From the NCBI GenBank assembly GCA_905178155.1, contig CAJINV010000002.1:6676476-6740475 (forward strand): 64,000 nt of DNA, written 5' to 3'. Below are positions 11,973-23,007 of the stretch, piece after piece. Numbering within the stretch: position 1 is the stretch's first letter; the number at the start of each line of letters is the position of its first letter. This DNA comes from Amoebophrya sp. A120. Lineage: Eukaryota > Sar > Dinophyceae > Syndiniales > Amoebophryaceae. A program made the position numbers and the translations under genes. The notes below the pieces were generated by a model. The model was not told where the DNA came from. It saw only the letters and a list, made by a program, of their open reading frames with translations, and did no database searches.

Positions 11973-14900
11973 ATGATGGCCGCAGCTACAAAGGGCAACA
12001 AGACCAGGAACACCATGGAGGGTCGCGAGCTGCAAGAAGAGCCCGTGTCCTTCTGGCGACCGAGTCGGAACGGCCTGTTTTCCGTCTACACACATTTTCC
12101 TGAGGTACTGATACTGTACGTTGATTTCGTTTTTTCTTTTTTTCGTTTCACCCTATTATTTCTGGTCGTATTACCTACCGCGCGGACTATAAAACGAGAC
12201 TTCATGTTCATGCATGATTGTCTCACTGTTAGTCTTTGTCGTGTATAACCTCACCTCCTGTAGCTCCCCCACCCCAACAGGTCGCCCGAATTGGGACCGA
12301 TTACCACTGGATGCCCGCGTACTGCAAGATGAACCACAAAGTTGGTAAGAAAGAGTCCGACGAAATCCGACCACACGATTTCAAATGCATGGCGACCAAT
12401 CAGATTGGCGAGTTCGCAGCGGAGGTTTCAGGTACAGCAGTGAAAGTGTCCATGTCATTTTTGCATGCATGAGCATGGCCACTTGACTACACCCACGGGA
12501 AACAAACTTTCTTTGATGATCAGACAAAAAAGCTTTTACAATTAGCATGGCATGATAAACAATTTGTAGTCCTCGTGTCAAGGTCTGGAACTTAGTAGCA
12601 TCGAAAATATCTCGTCGTTCAAAAGAATCGGTATGCATGGTTCATTCAAAATCAAACACGACAGAATTCATCCCCTACGTCGTCTGCGAGATCCTCTTGT
12701 ACATTTTTGCCATGTTGTTTTGGAAATCGCCCGCTTTCCGAGACTCCCACCACGTGTTTGTCGACATGTTTTTGCTGAAGAAAAAGTTCCCAAAACTCTT
12801 CGACATGATGGCGGACAAGGAGCAGCAGCAGGCCTTCTACGAAGACCGCTACAGAGAGTCTCTGAGTGAGGCGGAAGCTGCAAGTGAGGGTGAGCTGCAA
12901 ACGAGTAGTCGCTTCCTGCCGTCGCTGAAATTGCGGTTTCCAAGAAGGTGAGGAAAAATGCAACAGAACTTGTGATTGTGTCGTGAGTTCGTTATGCACC
13001 GTGTGGACCTGAGTCCGTTTTAGTTCCATTGGAGCTTCCTTCGTTGCTTTTCATTCGTTGTATTTTAAAACCACTTCTGATTTTTCGTATCAATCACATC
13101 AGGTACAACCCCCTGAACGTGGAGACGCTCCCGGCGCAAGTCATAGAGGACACCAGCATTTTCTTCTCTTCCACCGCGCACGGTGGACCACTCGAGCAGA
13201 CTCCGGAAGTAGACACAGCAGCAGCAGCTGCCACGACCTCGCTGCAGAACAAATCGCGTGCCACCCTCTGCTCGACCGTCGCCACCGCGTCGCCGGATAC
13301 AACCACTTCCGGCGGTCCCAGCGAAGACGACGCTCTGACAGATCCGGACTCAATCGAGAACAAATCCATCACCAGCACGGACGAGGAAAATTTGAAGCGC
13401 AGCAGTCCGCCACTCAGCCCGACCTGTAGTAGTTCAACGAGGGCCGGTGCGACTAACTCCACGGATACGGTCGTGAATTCGGCGGGCTCAACAACGTCGA
13501 CTGCTTCTTCGAGAAGTTGCCCTGGTGCTAGTGGGTCGTCCTCGTTCCCGGCAGGAGCCAGCGCTTGCTCGTCGACTTCCAGCTCGAAGACCAGCGTTTG
13601 TAACTACAACACGACCAGCTCACTCGTCGCGCTGGAGGAGGACAAAGAGCTCGGGAAACTACCCGAACTTCCCAGACTACCTTATGAGATTCTCAATTGT
13701 TACATGAATTTGTCATGCAAATTTACCACCAAGATCGCCGCGGTTGAGCTGCTTCGCATGACAAATATCCGAAGGGCTAAACAGCATCTAAATCTGTGCC
13801 AAATCTGTAATGCAAAAGGCGCAATCTTCCCCCTTTCACTTTCGCCGTTCTTGCGTTACAAACTCATGCAACAGCTGAGAGTGTAACATTTGAGAACGCC
13901 ATATGCCTTCCGCGATGCAGGCGGTGGAGAAGGTTCCGGTGTTCAAAAACTGCAACAAGGACTATGAGAGTACACAACTCCCCCTCACCCTCATTTGTAA
14001 TGCAAAATCTCAAATCCAAGTTGTGCCTCTTGGCACTGTTTGCATGACAAGTTCTGGTAGCCCAAATAGCACTACACTGCAGTGTAAATTTCTTTGTCAT
14101 GCAAAACCGGCATTCTTGCTGATACTTGTATTGCCGTTCATGCTAATATAACTCCTATTGCTGAGCTGCGCGAGTTAAAACTTTGCGACGGGGAGGAAAA
14201 CCGCCCACGTCGAAACTTTTTTCGCAGTTTTCAAACTTTCCAAAGCTTTTGCGAGTTCGCCCATCGCCCAATGTCCATCGCCCAGTCGCCCACTGTCCAT
14301 CGTCCAATGTCAGTCGCACAATGTCCATCGCCCAACGTCCATCGCGCAACGTCCATCGCCCAATGTCCAAACTTTGCGCCGGGAAGGAAAATCGCCCATG
14401 TCGAAAATTTTTTTGCAATTGTCGAACTTTCGAAAGCTTTGGCGAGTTCGCCCACCGCCCAATGTCCATCGCCCAGTCGCCCAATGTCCATCACCCAGTC
14501 GCCCAATGTCCCTCGCCGAGTCGCCCACGGTCCAAACCATCGCCCAACACCCATCGCACAATGTCCAAAGCACAACGTCCATCGCCCAATGTCCGTTGCC
14601 CAATGTCCATCGCCCAATCCCAACAAAAATACTCTTTCCGTTTGCAATATTTCTAAGAAGAAACATCTTGCAACCCCCGACAAAATTTTTTTCCGTTTTC
14701 GCGACTTCTTTCCCGTTTTCAAAACTCCCAACCAAAAATAGCAAATATTTTCCAACTCGAAATATTTTGCAACGCGAAATATTTTGCGCGTGGAAATATT
14801 TCGCCATCCGAAATATTTTCCAACCCGAAATATTTTGCGCCGCGAAATATTTTGCGCGTGGAAGTATTTCGCCATCCAAAATATTTTGCAGCTCGAAATA

Positions 14901-17900
14901 TTTTGCAACGCAAAATAACTCCTATTTTTGCTGGGCTGCGGAACTTAAAATTTTGCAACAGGGAGGAAAATCGCCCACGTCGGAATTTTTTTTGCAGTTT
15001 TCAAACTTTCCAAAGCTGTCGAGATTTGCATGCGAAATCGGCCAACGGCCAACGGCGAACCGCCCAAGCCCCATCGCAGACGTCGAATCGCCCAAGTCCC
15101 ATCGCAACTCGAACTATTTTGCAACCCGAAATATTTTGCAACTCCAAATATTTTGCGGCTCAAAATATTTCGCGAGTCCAAATATTTCGCAACTCAAAAT
15201 ATTTCGCAAGTCCAAATATTTTGCAACTCAAAATATTTTGCGACCCAAAATATTTCGCGACCCAAAATTAATGCGAATCGCCCAACGCTGAATCGCCCAA
15301 GTCCCATGGCAAACGGCGAATCGCCCAACGGCGAATCGCCCAAGTCCCATCGCAAACGGCGAATCGCCCAAGTTCTATCGCAAACGGCGAATCGCCCCAG
15401 TCCCATCGCAACTCGAAATATTTTGCAGCTCCAAATATTTTGCCGCTCGAACTATTTTGCAACTCCGAACATTTTGCAACTTCAAACATTTTGCGGCTCA
15501 AAATATTTCGCAAGTCCGAATATTTTGCAACTCAAAATATTCTGCAGCTCAAAATATTTCGCAAGTCCAAAAATTTTGCAACGCAAAATATTTTGCGATC
15601 CAAAATATTTCGCGACCCAAAATATTTTGCGGCCCTCCCAAAATATTTCGCGGCCAAAAATATTTCGCGACCCCAAATATTTTGCAACAATCTCCCAACG
15701 CCCTGCCTCCCCGGTTTTGCAACACGGGGAAAGCGGGAAGCACGGGGAAAGCGGGAAGCACGGGGAAAGCGGGAAGCACGGGGAAAGCGGGAAGCACGGG
15801 GAAAGCGGGAAGCACGGGGAAAGCGGGAAGCACGGGGAAAGCGGGAAGCACGGGGAAGGCGGGAAGCACGGGGAAAGCGGGAAGCACGGGGAAAGCGGGA
15901 AGCACGGGGAAGGCGGGAAGCACGGGGAAGGCGGGAAGCACGGGGAAGGCGGGTGGGAAGCACGGGGAAAGCGGGAAGCACGGGGAAGGCGAGAAGCACG
16001 GGGAAAACGGGAAGCACGGGAAAAGCGGGAAGCCCGAGGAAGAAAAGCGGGAAGCACGGGGAAAACAAGCGGAAAACACGGGGGAAACACGCGGGAAGCA
16101 CGGGGGAAACAAGCGGGAGGCACGGGGAAAGCGGGAAGCACGGAGAAAGCGGGAAGCACGGGGGAAGCGCGCGGGAAGCAAGGGGAGGGCGGGGAGCACG
16201 GGGAAAGCGGGGGGCACGGGGAAAGCGTGCGGGAAGCACGGGGAATGCGGGAAGCACGGAGAAACAAAGCGGGGAGCGCGGGGAGAGCACGAGGAGAGCG
16301 AGAGGCCCTGGGAAAGCGGGAAACACGGGGAAAACGGGAAGCACGAGCGGAGGGCACACAGACGGTGGGGGGCCCGCACCGCGAACGCCGCCGGCGGCCA
16401 AGCACCAGGCGAGCAGCTGCCCACCAACCTCCCCCGGCGCCCTCCCTCTGTTCGCGCAGGGAAAGCCGCACCCCAGCACCACGCTTCCAGGCGAGCAGCT
16501 GCCCACCACCCTCCCCCGGCGCCCCCCCTCTGTTCACGAGGGGACCGGCAGAGGGCGCCACCGTCCGCCGTCTCTGTCTTGGAGGGTGCGCGCGAGGGAA
16601 GCAGGCGGGGGCGGGACAGATTGCATGCGGGCTAACGCGGGGGGCGCCGTTGTCCGGGGGTGCTGGGGGAGGGTGATGGGCCCCTGCGCCTGGGGGGGGC
16701 AATGAATGCCCCAAACCGGCGCCCGTCCGGTCCCCCATGCACGCGCGGCGCGCGACAGGGGCCCCAGCAAGCCCCTGCTCTGCAAGGCTGCGCGCGGGAG
16801 AAGGGCGGGGGGCGGCACCAAGGCGCGCAGGGGCGGGGCACACACGCAGGCGGCACGAACGGGCCACACCACAGACGCGCGGGCGGGGCGGCACGCGCCA
16901 GCGCCTCGCATGGCGCGGGCTGTTCCCCTGCTTCCTTCCTCCGTCCACTGGCGCCTGCCCGCTGCCGCGCTTTGCGTTGTTGCTGGGGCATAAGGCCTGC
17001 CGCCACGCAAGCGCGCGCCCTGTGCGGGCGGAGTCCTCGCGCTCGCACAACGACGGGAGCCACGGGCGCCATGGCGCTCCGCCTTCGTTTTTTCAGCAAG
17101 AAGCGGCGCAGATGCCTGGCCCCGCCCTGCGTCAAAGATTTTTCCCTTGCCCACCCTCTGGCGTTTTTCTTTCCACCCTGTCCACTCGTTCACCCTCCCA
17201 CTGCGCGACATAAGCTGCAGCCTTGTACAAATGAGGGGGAGGGGGAGTTGTGCACTGTCATAAGGACCATACGCTCGACATTAAGGAACACGCCGAATTC
17301 GACGGGGACGCGGTGCCAATCTTCGTGAAGCCGAAGCGGGGGGCGTACGGCGAAGACTGCCACATCCGCGACTTGCGAAGTGTGGTGCACAAGGTGTATG
17401 AAGCAAAAGCGAAGAGCGGTTGCAGAAGTTCTACTGGTGGAGCAGGACGAGACTCCAGTTGTACTTCGTCATCTTCGAGCAGCTCATCTTCCAGGTCCTC
17501 GTCTCTAGCACCTTCGCAAGGAGCTGAACCAGATTCCTCCTCCTGGACCTGCGACCACGAGTGGACGAAGAAGCGCGTGGAATTTCTCCTCTTTGAAGAG
17601 CTTCTGACCAACGCGAAGCCCTTCCAACAGGCCATGAAGGCCGGCGGCATCATCAATTCACTCGCGCACCCGCTAGTCACCTTGCGCATCTGGACGAAAC
17701 GGTTCCACGAGGACAAAAATGACTACGTCGCCGCGTTGCTCGTCGGCCCCGAGGATGAGGAAATCTCGAATTCGAAAAAGAACAGCTGTTACAAGGTCGT
17801 GAAGATGCCCAGCGAGCAGGTCGTGGCTCAGGATGCTGAAGAGAATAGTACGAAAGTTAGATACGGTGTGAGGAAATCAAAAAAACACCCGTGGGTCGAG

Positions 17901-18298
17901 ATCCCGGATTTCGCGGAAATTCTCAGGACCTGCGAGTGGGCCGCGGATCAAACACCGGAACTGCCGATGCTCGGTAATATTATAGTGACGGTCTTCATTC
18001 ATATTCCTACTTGGATTTGACAAACTGAATCTACGTACATCGATAGGATTCTGAGTTTTCCAGTTCCACCTCTAATTTGTATTTGCGTCAAAAACGCCAC
18101 GAATATGATAATATAGCTACGAACAACTTATTTTTTTTTCTTGTTTCAGGTTCCGACTTCGCCGTTTGTGCCGATGGTTTCTACCTGTTAGAAGTAAACC
18201 CGATGTGTTCCTACACGCGGTACGCGCACGTGCTTGGCCATTTCTACACCGAGGAGGAGGTGGACTTGTACGTCCGGAGGCAGAATTTGAGTTCCTGA
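11973..18298 (+). CDS. ATP-grasp-like membrane protein (possible sugar-transfer-associated type)
   Basis: Seven exons are modelled: 11973-12104, 12281-12431, 12665-12947, 13103-13682, 13909-13962, 17268-17973 and 18150-18298. They total 2055 nt (684 aa). A hydrophobic segment FIPYVVCEILLYIFAMLFW (~96-114) suggests membrane anchoring. A Ser/Thr-rich linker follows. The C-terminal half resembles an ATP-grasp fold: a VKPKRGAYGED lysine/glycine-loop motif (~420-430), a LLFEELL segment, LVTLRIWTKR, and a final metal-binding-type FYLLEVNPMC (~646-655). In ATP-grasp enzymes the last Glu/Asn pair binds magnesium. The order TLRI followed by DGFYLLEVN is closest to sugar-transfer-associated ATP-grasp proteins; a tubulin-tyrosine-ligase-like enzyme is less likely. 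Introns 4 and 5 are introner elements, the latter swollen to 3.3 kb. The acceptor of exon 3 could instead be 12625. The reaction and substrate are unknown. Confidence 0.68.
13683..13903 (+). mobile_element. Introner element, family B, copy 2
   Basis: A 221-bp element starts TATGAGATTCTCAATTGTTACA and ends TGTAACATTTGAGAACGCCATA; flanks are TACCT (13678-13682) and TGCCT (13904-13908), a 5-bp duplication with one transition. Excision joins LPRLP to SAMQAVEKVPVFK in frame. The interior, with an AGGGCTAAACAGCATCTAAAT stretch, is the reverse complement of the interior of the copy at 10273-10514. Confidence 0.85.
14258..14625. repeat. Minisatellite of GTCCATCGCCCA-type units
   Basis: Degenerate tandem units of 12-14 bases such as CCCAATGTCCATCG and CCCAGTCGCC run through this block, with a short interruption around 14365-14455. 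It lies inside the nested insertion of the 13963-17262 intron. Long reading frames across it are by-products of the repeat. Confidence 0.85.
14735..15690. repeat. AT-rich tandem array of AAATATTTTGCAACTC units, mixed with a CGAATCGCCCAAGTCCCATCG repeat
   Basis: Units of about 15-20 bases, each an AAATATTT(T/C)GC core followed by a variable AACTCG, GACCC or AAGTC tail, fill 14735-14915 and 15110-15690. Between and within them (about 15040-15410) is a second degenerate repeat of the CGAATCGCCCAAGTCCCATCGC type. A phrase beginning ATAACTCCTATT, followed by a GAGGAAAA/CGCCCACGTCG segment, occurs at ~14148 and again at ~14917, marking a larger duplicated module. Confidence 0.85.
15722..16350. repeat. 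18-bp minisatellite (GGGGAAAGCGGGAAGCAC)
   Basis: The first ~240 bases are near-perfect head-to-tail copies of an 18-base unit; beyond ~15950 the copies become degenerate and change spacing. Because 18 is a multiple of three, all frames stay open on both strands and give fake collagen-like or KREARG-type proteins. The array lies wholly inside an intron. Confidence 0.92.
16330..17190. other. GC-rich island inside the nested insertion
   Basis: Composition jumps to strongly GC-rich directly after the 18-bp minisatellite and falls back just before the introner terminus. A segment of about 82 bases starting CAGGCGAGCAGCTGCCCACC at 16406 is repeated at 16488. Open frames on both strands reflect GC bias; none shows a protein motif I can recognise. 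Confidence 0.6.
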
Positions 18299-20168
18299 CT
18301 CGAAGACGCCGGCGCGGAGAAGCGCATACACGGAGCTGCGCGAAAGTCTCCACATAGTTGCTGTCAACAAGAACGACCAACACGATTGAAACCAGTTTTT
18401 ATGCCCATATGAATATTTCTTTCTAAAGTTCGAGGCGATAGTTAGTTTCTCAGTTCCAAGACACCTAAAGATTCCAATTTTCATGCCGATAATTCAAGAA
18501 ATAGAAACACACCGATTTTAAGATTCAATTCTCAACACGCTGTAGTAAATTACAAATTTTTGGCTGATGCAGCTGAACTTTGTTGAAGGTAGGCCACTGA
18601 TTGTCAAGTATTTTTGTGTACACATGGCTCCTGGAGAGAAGTTGAAGTCAAGGGCACGGCCCGGGCGGCACGACTATCAGTGAAGCAAAAACTGCTAGAT
18701 CATGAACCAGCCAGGTCAAACCCTAAAAGTAAACCAAAATCCGGAAGCAAGTATTTTGACTCCGCACTGTCTTGTGTTACCAGTTTTCGTGCCTGTAAAC
18801 AAGGAAACTCGATGCTACATAAAGAGAACAATTTATGTGAGAACGCAATTTTGGACGTAGACCGCATAGTTTGCACAGAACACGAAATTGACACTAAAGG
18901 TTTTAACTTTAAGTCTAACAAGCTGAGGCGTTGTACTCGACGGGTTCTTTTTCCGGCACCGGCTTTTGTACTCTTGCCCCGTTTGTTATTGTTTAGCGAG
19001 TGATAGATAAGATTCTGGTAGCTCATTTTGCATTCAACGGATGCTATCCCTGTGCCTAATTGAGTCATTTAAAAAATGGAAGAAGTCAAGGGGTGAAAAA
19101 GACGATGGCTTCTTTCGCACAATTTTTGAATTTTCAAGCAAGTGGTTGGCGTCATTGCTGCAAGTGCCACAGCGAGGAAGAAGCCGCATCTTCTGGGTTA
19201 GCGAAGTAGGTACACCGACGCAGATGAATCCTTTACAATAGCTTTATTACGTCGACCTCGACGCTAGTTTGTACAAAACGGAACAAGAAATCAAATATCA
19301 GCACTTGCTATTGCTTCCTAGTGATCGACCCTGAGCCTAATTTTATCAACCTCTCGTGGTATAGATTTTTCTCTCTATTAACGCAAGGACTCTCGTTAAC
19401 TTGTTCGAACTAGTACCTGCCACTCATGAAGAATTTCAATTTGGGCGTATCTTGCGACAGAAGCAAATTAGTAACAGCCACAAGAAGAGGTAGAAGGGCA
19501 AGCTGCGCACGCGTTCGGGTACAGGAGATAATTTTAATTGCTGCAAAAATGAACATCGTTCATTGATTCTTTTTACTCCATGGACGCTGACGATGATGGA
19601 AGTCCAACCGCTGCCGAAGTTCCAGCGTAATTGCCAGCGAGTGGTGATAGTCCTAGTGCTCGTCATCTGCGGGCATGATATGCAGTACCTTTCTCGCTCC
19701 GCCTTTGTTCTAAGAGAGAGCGTTCTTTTCTGGCGTTGTATCAAAGACACTGAGGGACTTATTTTTCTTGTGTTTGCGCTGTACTCAAACTCATCTTTTT
19801 TGTTTGGAGCGACATGCTGTATAAACATCAATGTGAACCAACGTGAACGAAGTGTGGTTGCTCGACCATTTTTGCTGATTTGTTTTTTGATCTCGTGAGT
19901 TTTTGCTGTCGAATAAACGCAAATGACGCAGAGTCCCTTTGGTAAGAACATCGCTTAATGAAGCTTTTCGCAAAAAGATCTTCCATGATGCACTGTTCCC
20001 CACGGTGGTTGCGCGGCCCTTCGTAGCCCCCACGACCAACTCTTCCAACTACTTGTACAAAACTATAAACGCGTCAATTTCTACTTGTTGCCAAAGTGCA
20101 AAGTTAGTAACGAAACTGCAACTACACTTTCACTAACCTGTAAGAACCATTGAAAGAATTTGAAGAAC
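18299..20168. other. Intergenic region, no gene seen
   Basis: About 1.9 kb with only short frames on either strand. A 129-codon frame at 18614-19003 lacks an ATG near its start and shows no motif. No RNA gene or introner-type inverted repeat was found. Confidence 0.5.
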
Positions 20169-22185
20169 ATGATGTCGAGCCTACCTCTTGTACCACCCTG
20201 GCTCAGTGGCTTCTTTTTCCCACCTGCTGGAGGAGATGACGGATCTTCGGCATTGTTTCCCTTCACTTCATCCGCCGAGCCTCTCCTGCGTCCCGCCCTC
20301 CTGCTCGATCCAATCGATCCCAACACGCTTTTTGCCTTCCTACTTCTCATCTTTCTGGACATTCTGGGCTTCCCGTCCTTGTGGGACGAAAGGCTCTTCC
20401 GTCGGGTAATCCACCATGCGGCCACCGGCAGCTTCTTCCCCTGGCGAGTGCTAAACGCGCCTATTCTGGTGCAGCTGAACAAAGGTCGTGTAGCGGATGT
20501 TGACCCAGCTGCAGCTGCACTCAGTTCTTCTCACTCACAAACGGCGTCACCGCTATCCGAAGCGGATATCGAGCGTGTTTTGAAAATGTGTGACGAGAAC
20601 GGCGCCGAGGAGCAGTATTTTCGAGAAGTGCAGGGACTTAACACGAAGTCGGCGCTGCTATCGAAGTATAGCGAATGTTGCACAGAAGTCCTCGTAGGGA
20701 TCCACTTTGGTTTTTCAATTGAGTACTTAATATCAACTTGAACCACGCACACGCTCGTGCTTTCTCTGCTGAACGTCGGTGAAATTGGGACGCTGGCTAA
20801 GAAATCCTAATCAATTCTCATTTATCAAGTGGAAAATAAAACGAAATCATCTGATCACATCAGGATGGCCGGCGGGCAGTTTTCTTCCCGATCTACGCTT
20901 TATTACAACGACTTCACGGAGAAGGGCCGCAAAATCATGCTCGACGTGGGCGAGAACCTCCGCGAAAAGCTCGGCGAAATTCTCGACCTCGAAAACGTAC
21001 ATGATAACTTCAAGCTTGGCACCTCCGACTTCCGGTGTTGCCTACTCCGCTACGAGGGGAAAAACGCAAACTTCGGCTTCCACTACGACACCGAGCCCTG
21101 GAACTGTTTCCGGTGCTTGTTTCTGATCAAGCGGGGAGTGCCGAAAGTCTCCCCGTTCCTCTACAAAGATGGAGCCGGTGAGTTGCAAAAAGTTCCGTTA
21201 AGCCAACCGGGCGACGGCTTGGTGTTCCAGGGAACGCGGTTGTTTCACGGGGTCGCGAAAACCAACGAGGACGACAATCTGCGGTACATGCTCGGGTTTC
21301 AGTACCGGTTTGGAGAGGACTTGGAGGTGAAGAGAAAGAATTTCTGCAACCAATTCCGAGGGAAGAACAGCGTTTTCGGGTCCTTGATGGAGATCCTGTC
21401 GAAAACTTTACCGGTTCTGGTGCTGAAAGAAGCACTCTTTCCCTCGACGCTGATGCGTCACGTGCTGGAAAAATTTGACGTCGATATGGGAACAAACGCA
21501 GCCCTATCGACATCCCTTTCATCTTCGCGCGGGCGTGTTTTCGGATCATCCCTGTTGACTGTACTAGTTCTTCCCGAGGACGTTGCTCTTGAAGACCTAT
21601 TGACAGTGGTACAGATGCCAAATAAGCTAACAGCCATCTGCATCGCACTACTCATTCTGATCGCGTTTACGAAATCTGCGCTGGTGCGGAGAATACCTTT
21701 TGTGCTTTTCTGCGGAGCGGGGAGAAGAAGAATCACAACAACATCGTCCACAACGGCATCAGCGTCAGGAGAAGAGCAAAACGAAGAGCCCATTCTGGAC
21801 GCTGCCCTTCCCGCCTTCCAAACGCAGGCCACGCCGCGGTTGCTTTCCTGCTGGATCATTCCGCTCGCGAGTTTGTTTTTCGTCTGTGGACCGGATCCCG
21901 TGCTGGTGCTGTTGTTTGCGGCGTATCTGTGTTTAACGGAACACTTGCTACCCGCACGGTTTTATCCTGTGCAAAAGTATCGTACTCGTAGTAATTGCAG
22001 TCATGCAAGACAAGTGTCTTTTTCAAGCTAAATCAGCATGGGGAATTCCATTTCTCATGATGAGCTAATTTGTATTGCAATACTACGAGTGCGATACTTT
22101 TGCAGTTCATAGGTTTGTGGACATATTGCTCGAAGACAAACGCAAGTCGCTGGAAGTCGTGAGAAAAGGGCGAAGAGTCATGTAG
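20169..22185 (+). CDS. Membrane-anchored 2-oxoglutarate/Fe(II)-dependent oxygenase
   Basis: Three exons (20169-20665, 20864-21962, 22117-22185) total 1665 nt, 554 aa. The core (~180-315) has the double-stranded beta-helix signature of 2OG-Fe(II) oxygenases: iron ligands H239 and D241 in FGFHYDTE, distal H294 in RLFHGV, and a 2OG-binding Arg at about 306 in NLRYMLGFQY. The layout is closest to prolyl-hydroxylase-like enzymes. A hydrophobic segment at ~53-68 (TLFAFLLLIFLDILGF) and three near the C-terminus (~421-434, 491-507, 511-528) make it an integral membrane protein, probably of the ER/Golgi. The family hydroxylates protein or small-molecule substrates using O2 and 2OG; the substrate here is unknown. 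Intron 1 is GT-AG; intron 2 is a family A introner whose removal adds a basic 22-residue C-terminal tail. It lies near a GT25-type gene, a pairing reminiscent of hydroxylysine glycosylation. Confidence 0.8.
21963..22111 (+). mobile_element. Introner element, family A, copy 2
   Basis: A 149-bp element starts TATCCTGTGCAAAAGTATCG and ends GCGATACTTTTGCAGTTCATA, flanked by GGTTT (21958-21962 and 22112-22116). Excision joins PARF to VDILLEDKRKS in frame. Here the duplication happens to allow a GT...AG reading by sliding one base, unlike most of its relatives. Confidence 0.87.
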
Positions 22186-23007
22186 ATGCGGTTGATGTTG
22201 GAATCAGTTTCAGTAATCAGATGGTGCAGGTGCACGTACATCTCACGACACAGCTGTGGAATCAAAGACTTGGTCTCGCAGCCCCGGTATCTGCAGCGCG
22301 CCAGGCGCTGGACTACAAGGTGGCATTTGGTCGTAGTGTTAGCCAGCTACCTCTGTTGACATGACATCATGAATAGTAGACGCAAACAAGAAGATTATTG
22401 CACAGATGAAAAGAACCTGTATGACGAGAATCAGAGACAGGAAGCTTCGCTCATGCGAGGATGTGAGTATCAACACTAGAAGCACTGTTCGAACAAAATT
22501 TCTCTCTTTGAGAAATTTAGAAGGCGATCCCCTCGTTCACTCTGAGACGACATCAACAAATTTCGTGCCTTGATGTCAATTTTGGTACTCCCTTCGGTGC
22601 TGCACCTGCAGCTATAGGATTTTCTATTTCCCAGCAACCCTCGCACCCGAAAGTGCTTGAGCACCTTCCATTTGCTTCCGATCTTCCGCTGGAACTAGAG
22701 ACAGCGACCCTTCATAACATCTATGAAGATGTCGATCTTTTGTGATGGTAGTTTCCTCGGTCCTCGTCTGACGGCTGCTCTAGCCTGCATCGAGCAACGC
22801 GAAGATCTCCAAGTATTTAGATGCCTCGAATGATGGATCACGATCATTATTCATCTTGGCATTGCATCGAACCGCGTTCGAGTTCGTGTCTATGCTGTAA
22901 GTTAATTCCAGAACATGAAGTGAACATGAAGAACTAAAGACACCACTGCAGGCGGTGCCTGTAGTCTCTCTCTACTTACTTTCGTTGCAACTTGATCATA
23001 AAGGAAA
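22186..23007. other. Intergenic region, no gene seen
   Basis: About 0.8 kb without a supported frame, RNA gene or repeat. It holds the 3' end of the oxygenase transcript and the 5' region of the next gene. Confidence 0.5.

Larger units (their letters stand above)
13963..17262 (+). mobile_element. Introner element, family C, copy 1, interrupted by a 3.1-kb nested insertion
   Basis: The element starts TATGAGAGTACACAACTCCCCC and ends GGGGGAGTTGTGCACTGTCATA, flanked by AGGAC (13958-13962 and 17263-17267). Excision joins NCNKD to HTLDIKEHAEF in frame. Positions 13963 to ~14148 match the reverse complement of the family C copy at 34247-34472 almost end to end. The last ~40 bases match its other terminus. 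The ~3.1 kb between is foreign to the family and consists of minisatellites and a GC-rich block, so a small introner appears to have been inflated after insertion. Confidence 0.83.

Noticed and set aside
14094-14741. Frames encoding SPNVHRPMS-type repeats
   Set aside because: They are products of the GTCCATCGCCCA minisatellite inside the same intron.
15722-16350. CRISPR-like appearance of regularly repeated units
   Set aside because: The units are head-to-tail without unique spacers, and the context is a eukaryotic intron.
15030-16676. Long + strand frame with collagen-like or GESGKH repeats, and mirror frames on the - strand
   Set aside because: It is generated by the 18-bp minisatellite inside an intron whose removal restores the ATP-grasp frame; it has no start context or motif.
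11973-18298. Tubulin-tyrosine-ligase-like assignment for the ATP-grasp protein
   Set aside because: The final LLEVN motif is shared, but the preceding blocks (TLRIW, GSDFAVCADGFY) fit sugar-transfer-associated ATP-grasp better.
18614-19003. 129-codon + strand frame
   Set aside because: No ATG near the start and no recognisable features.
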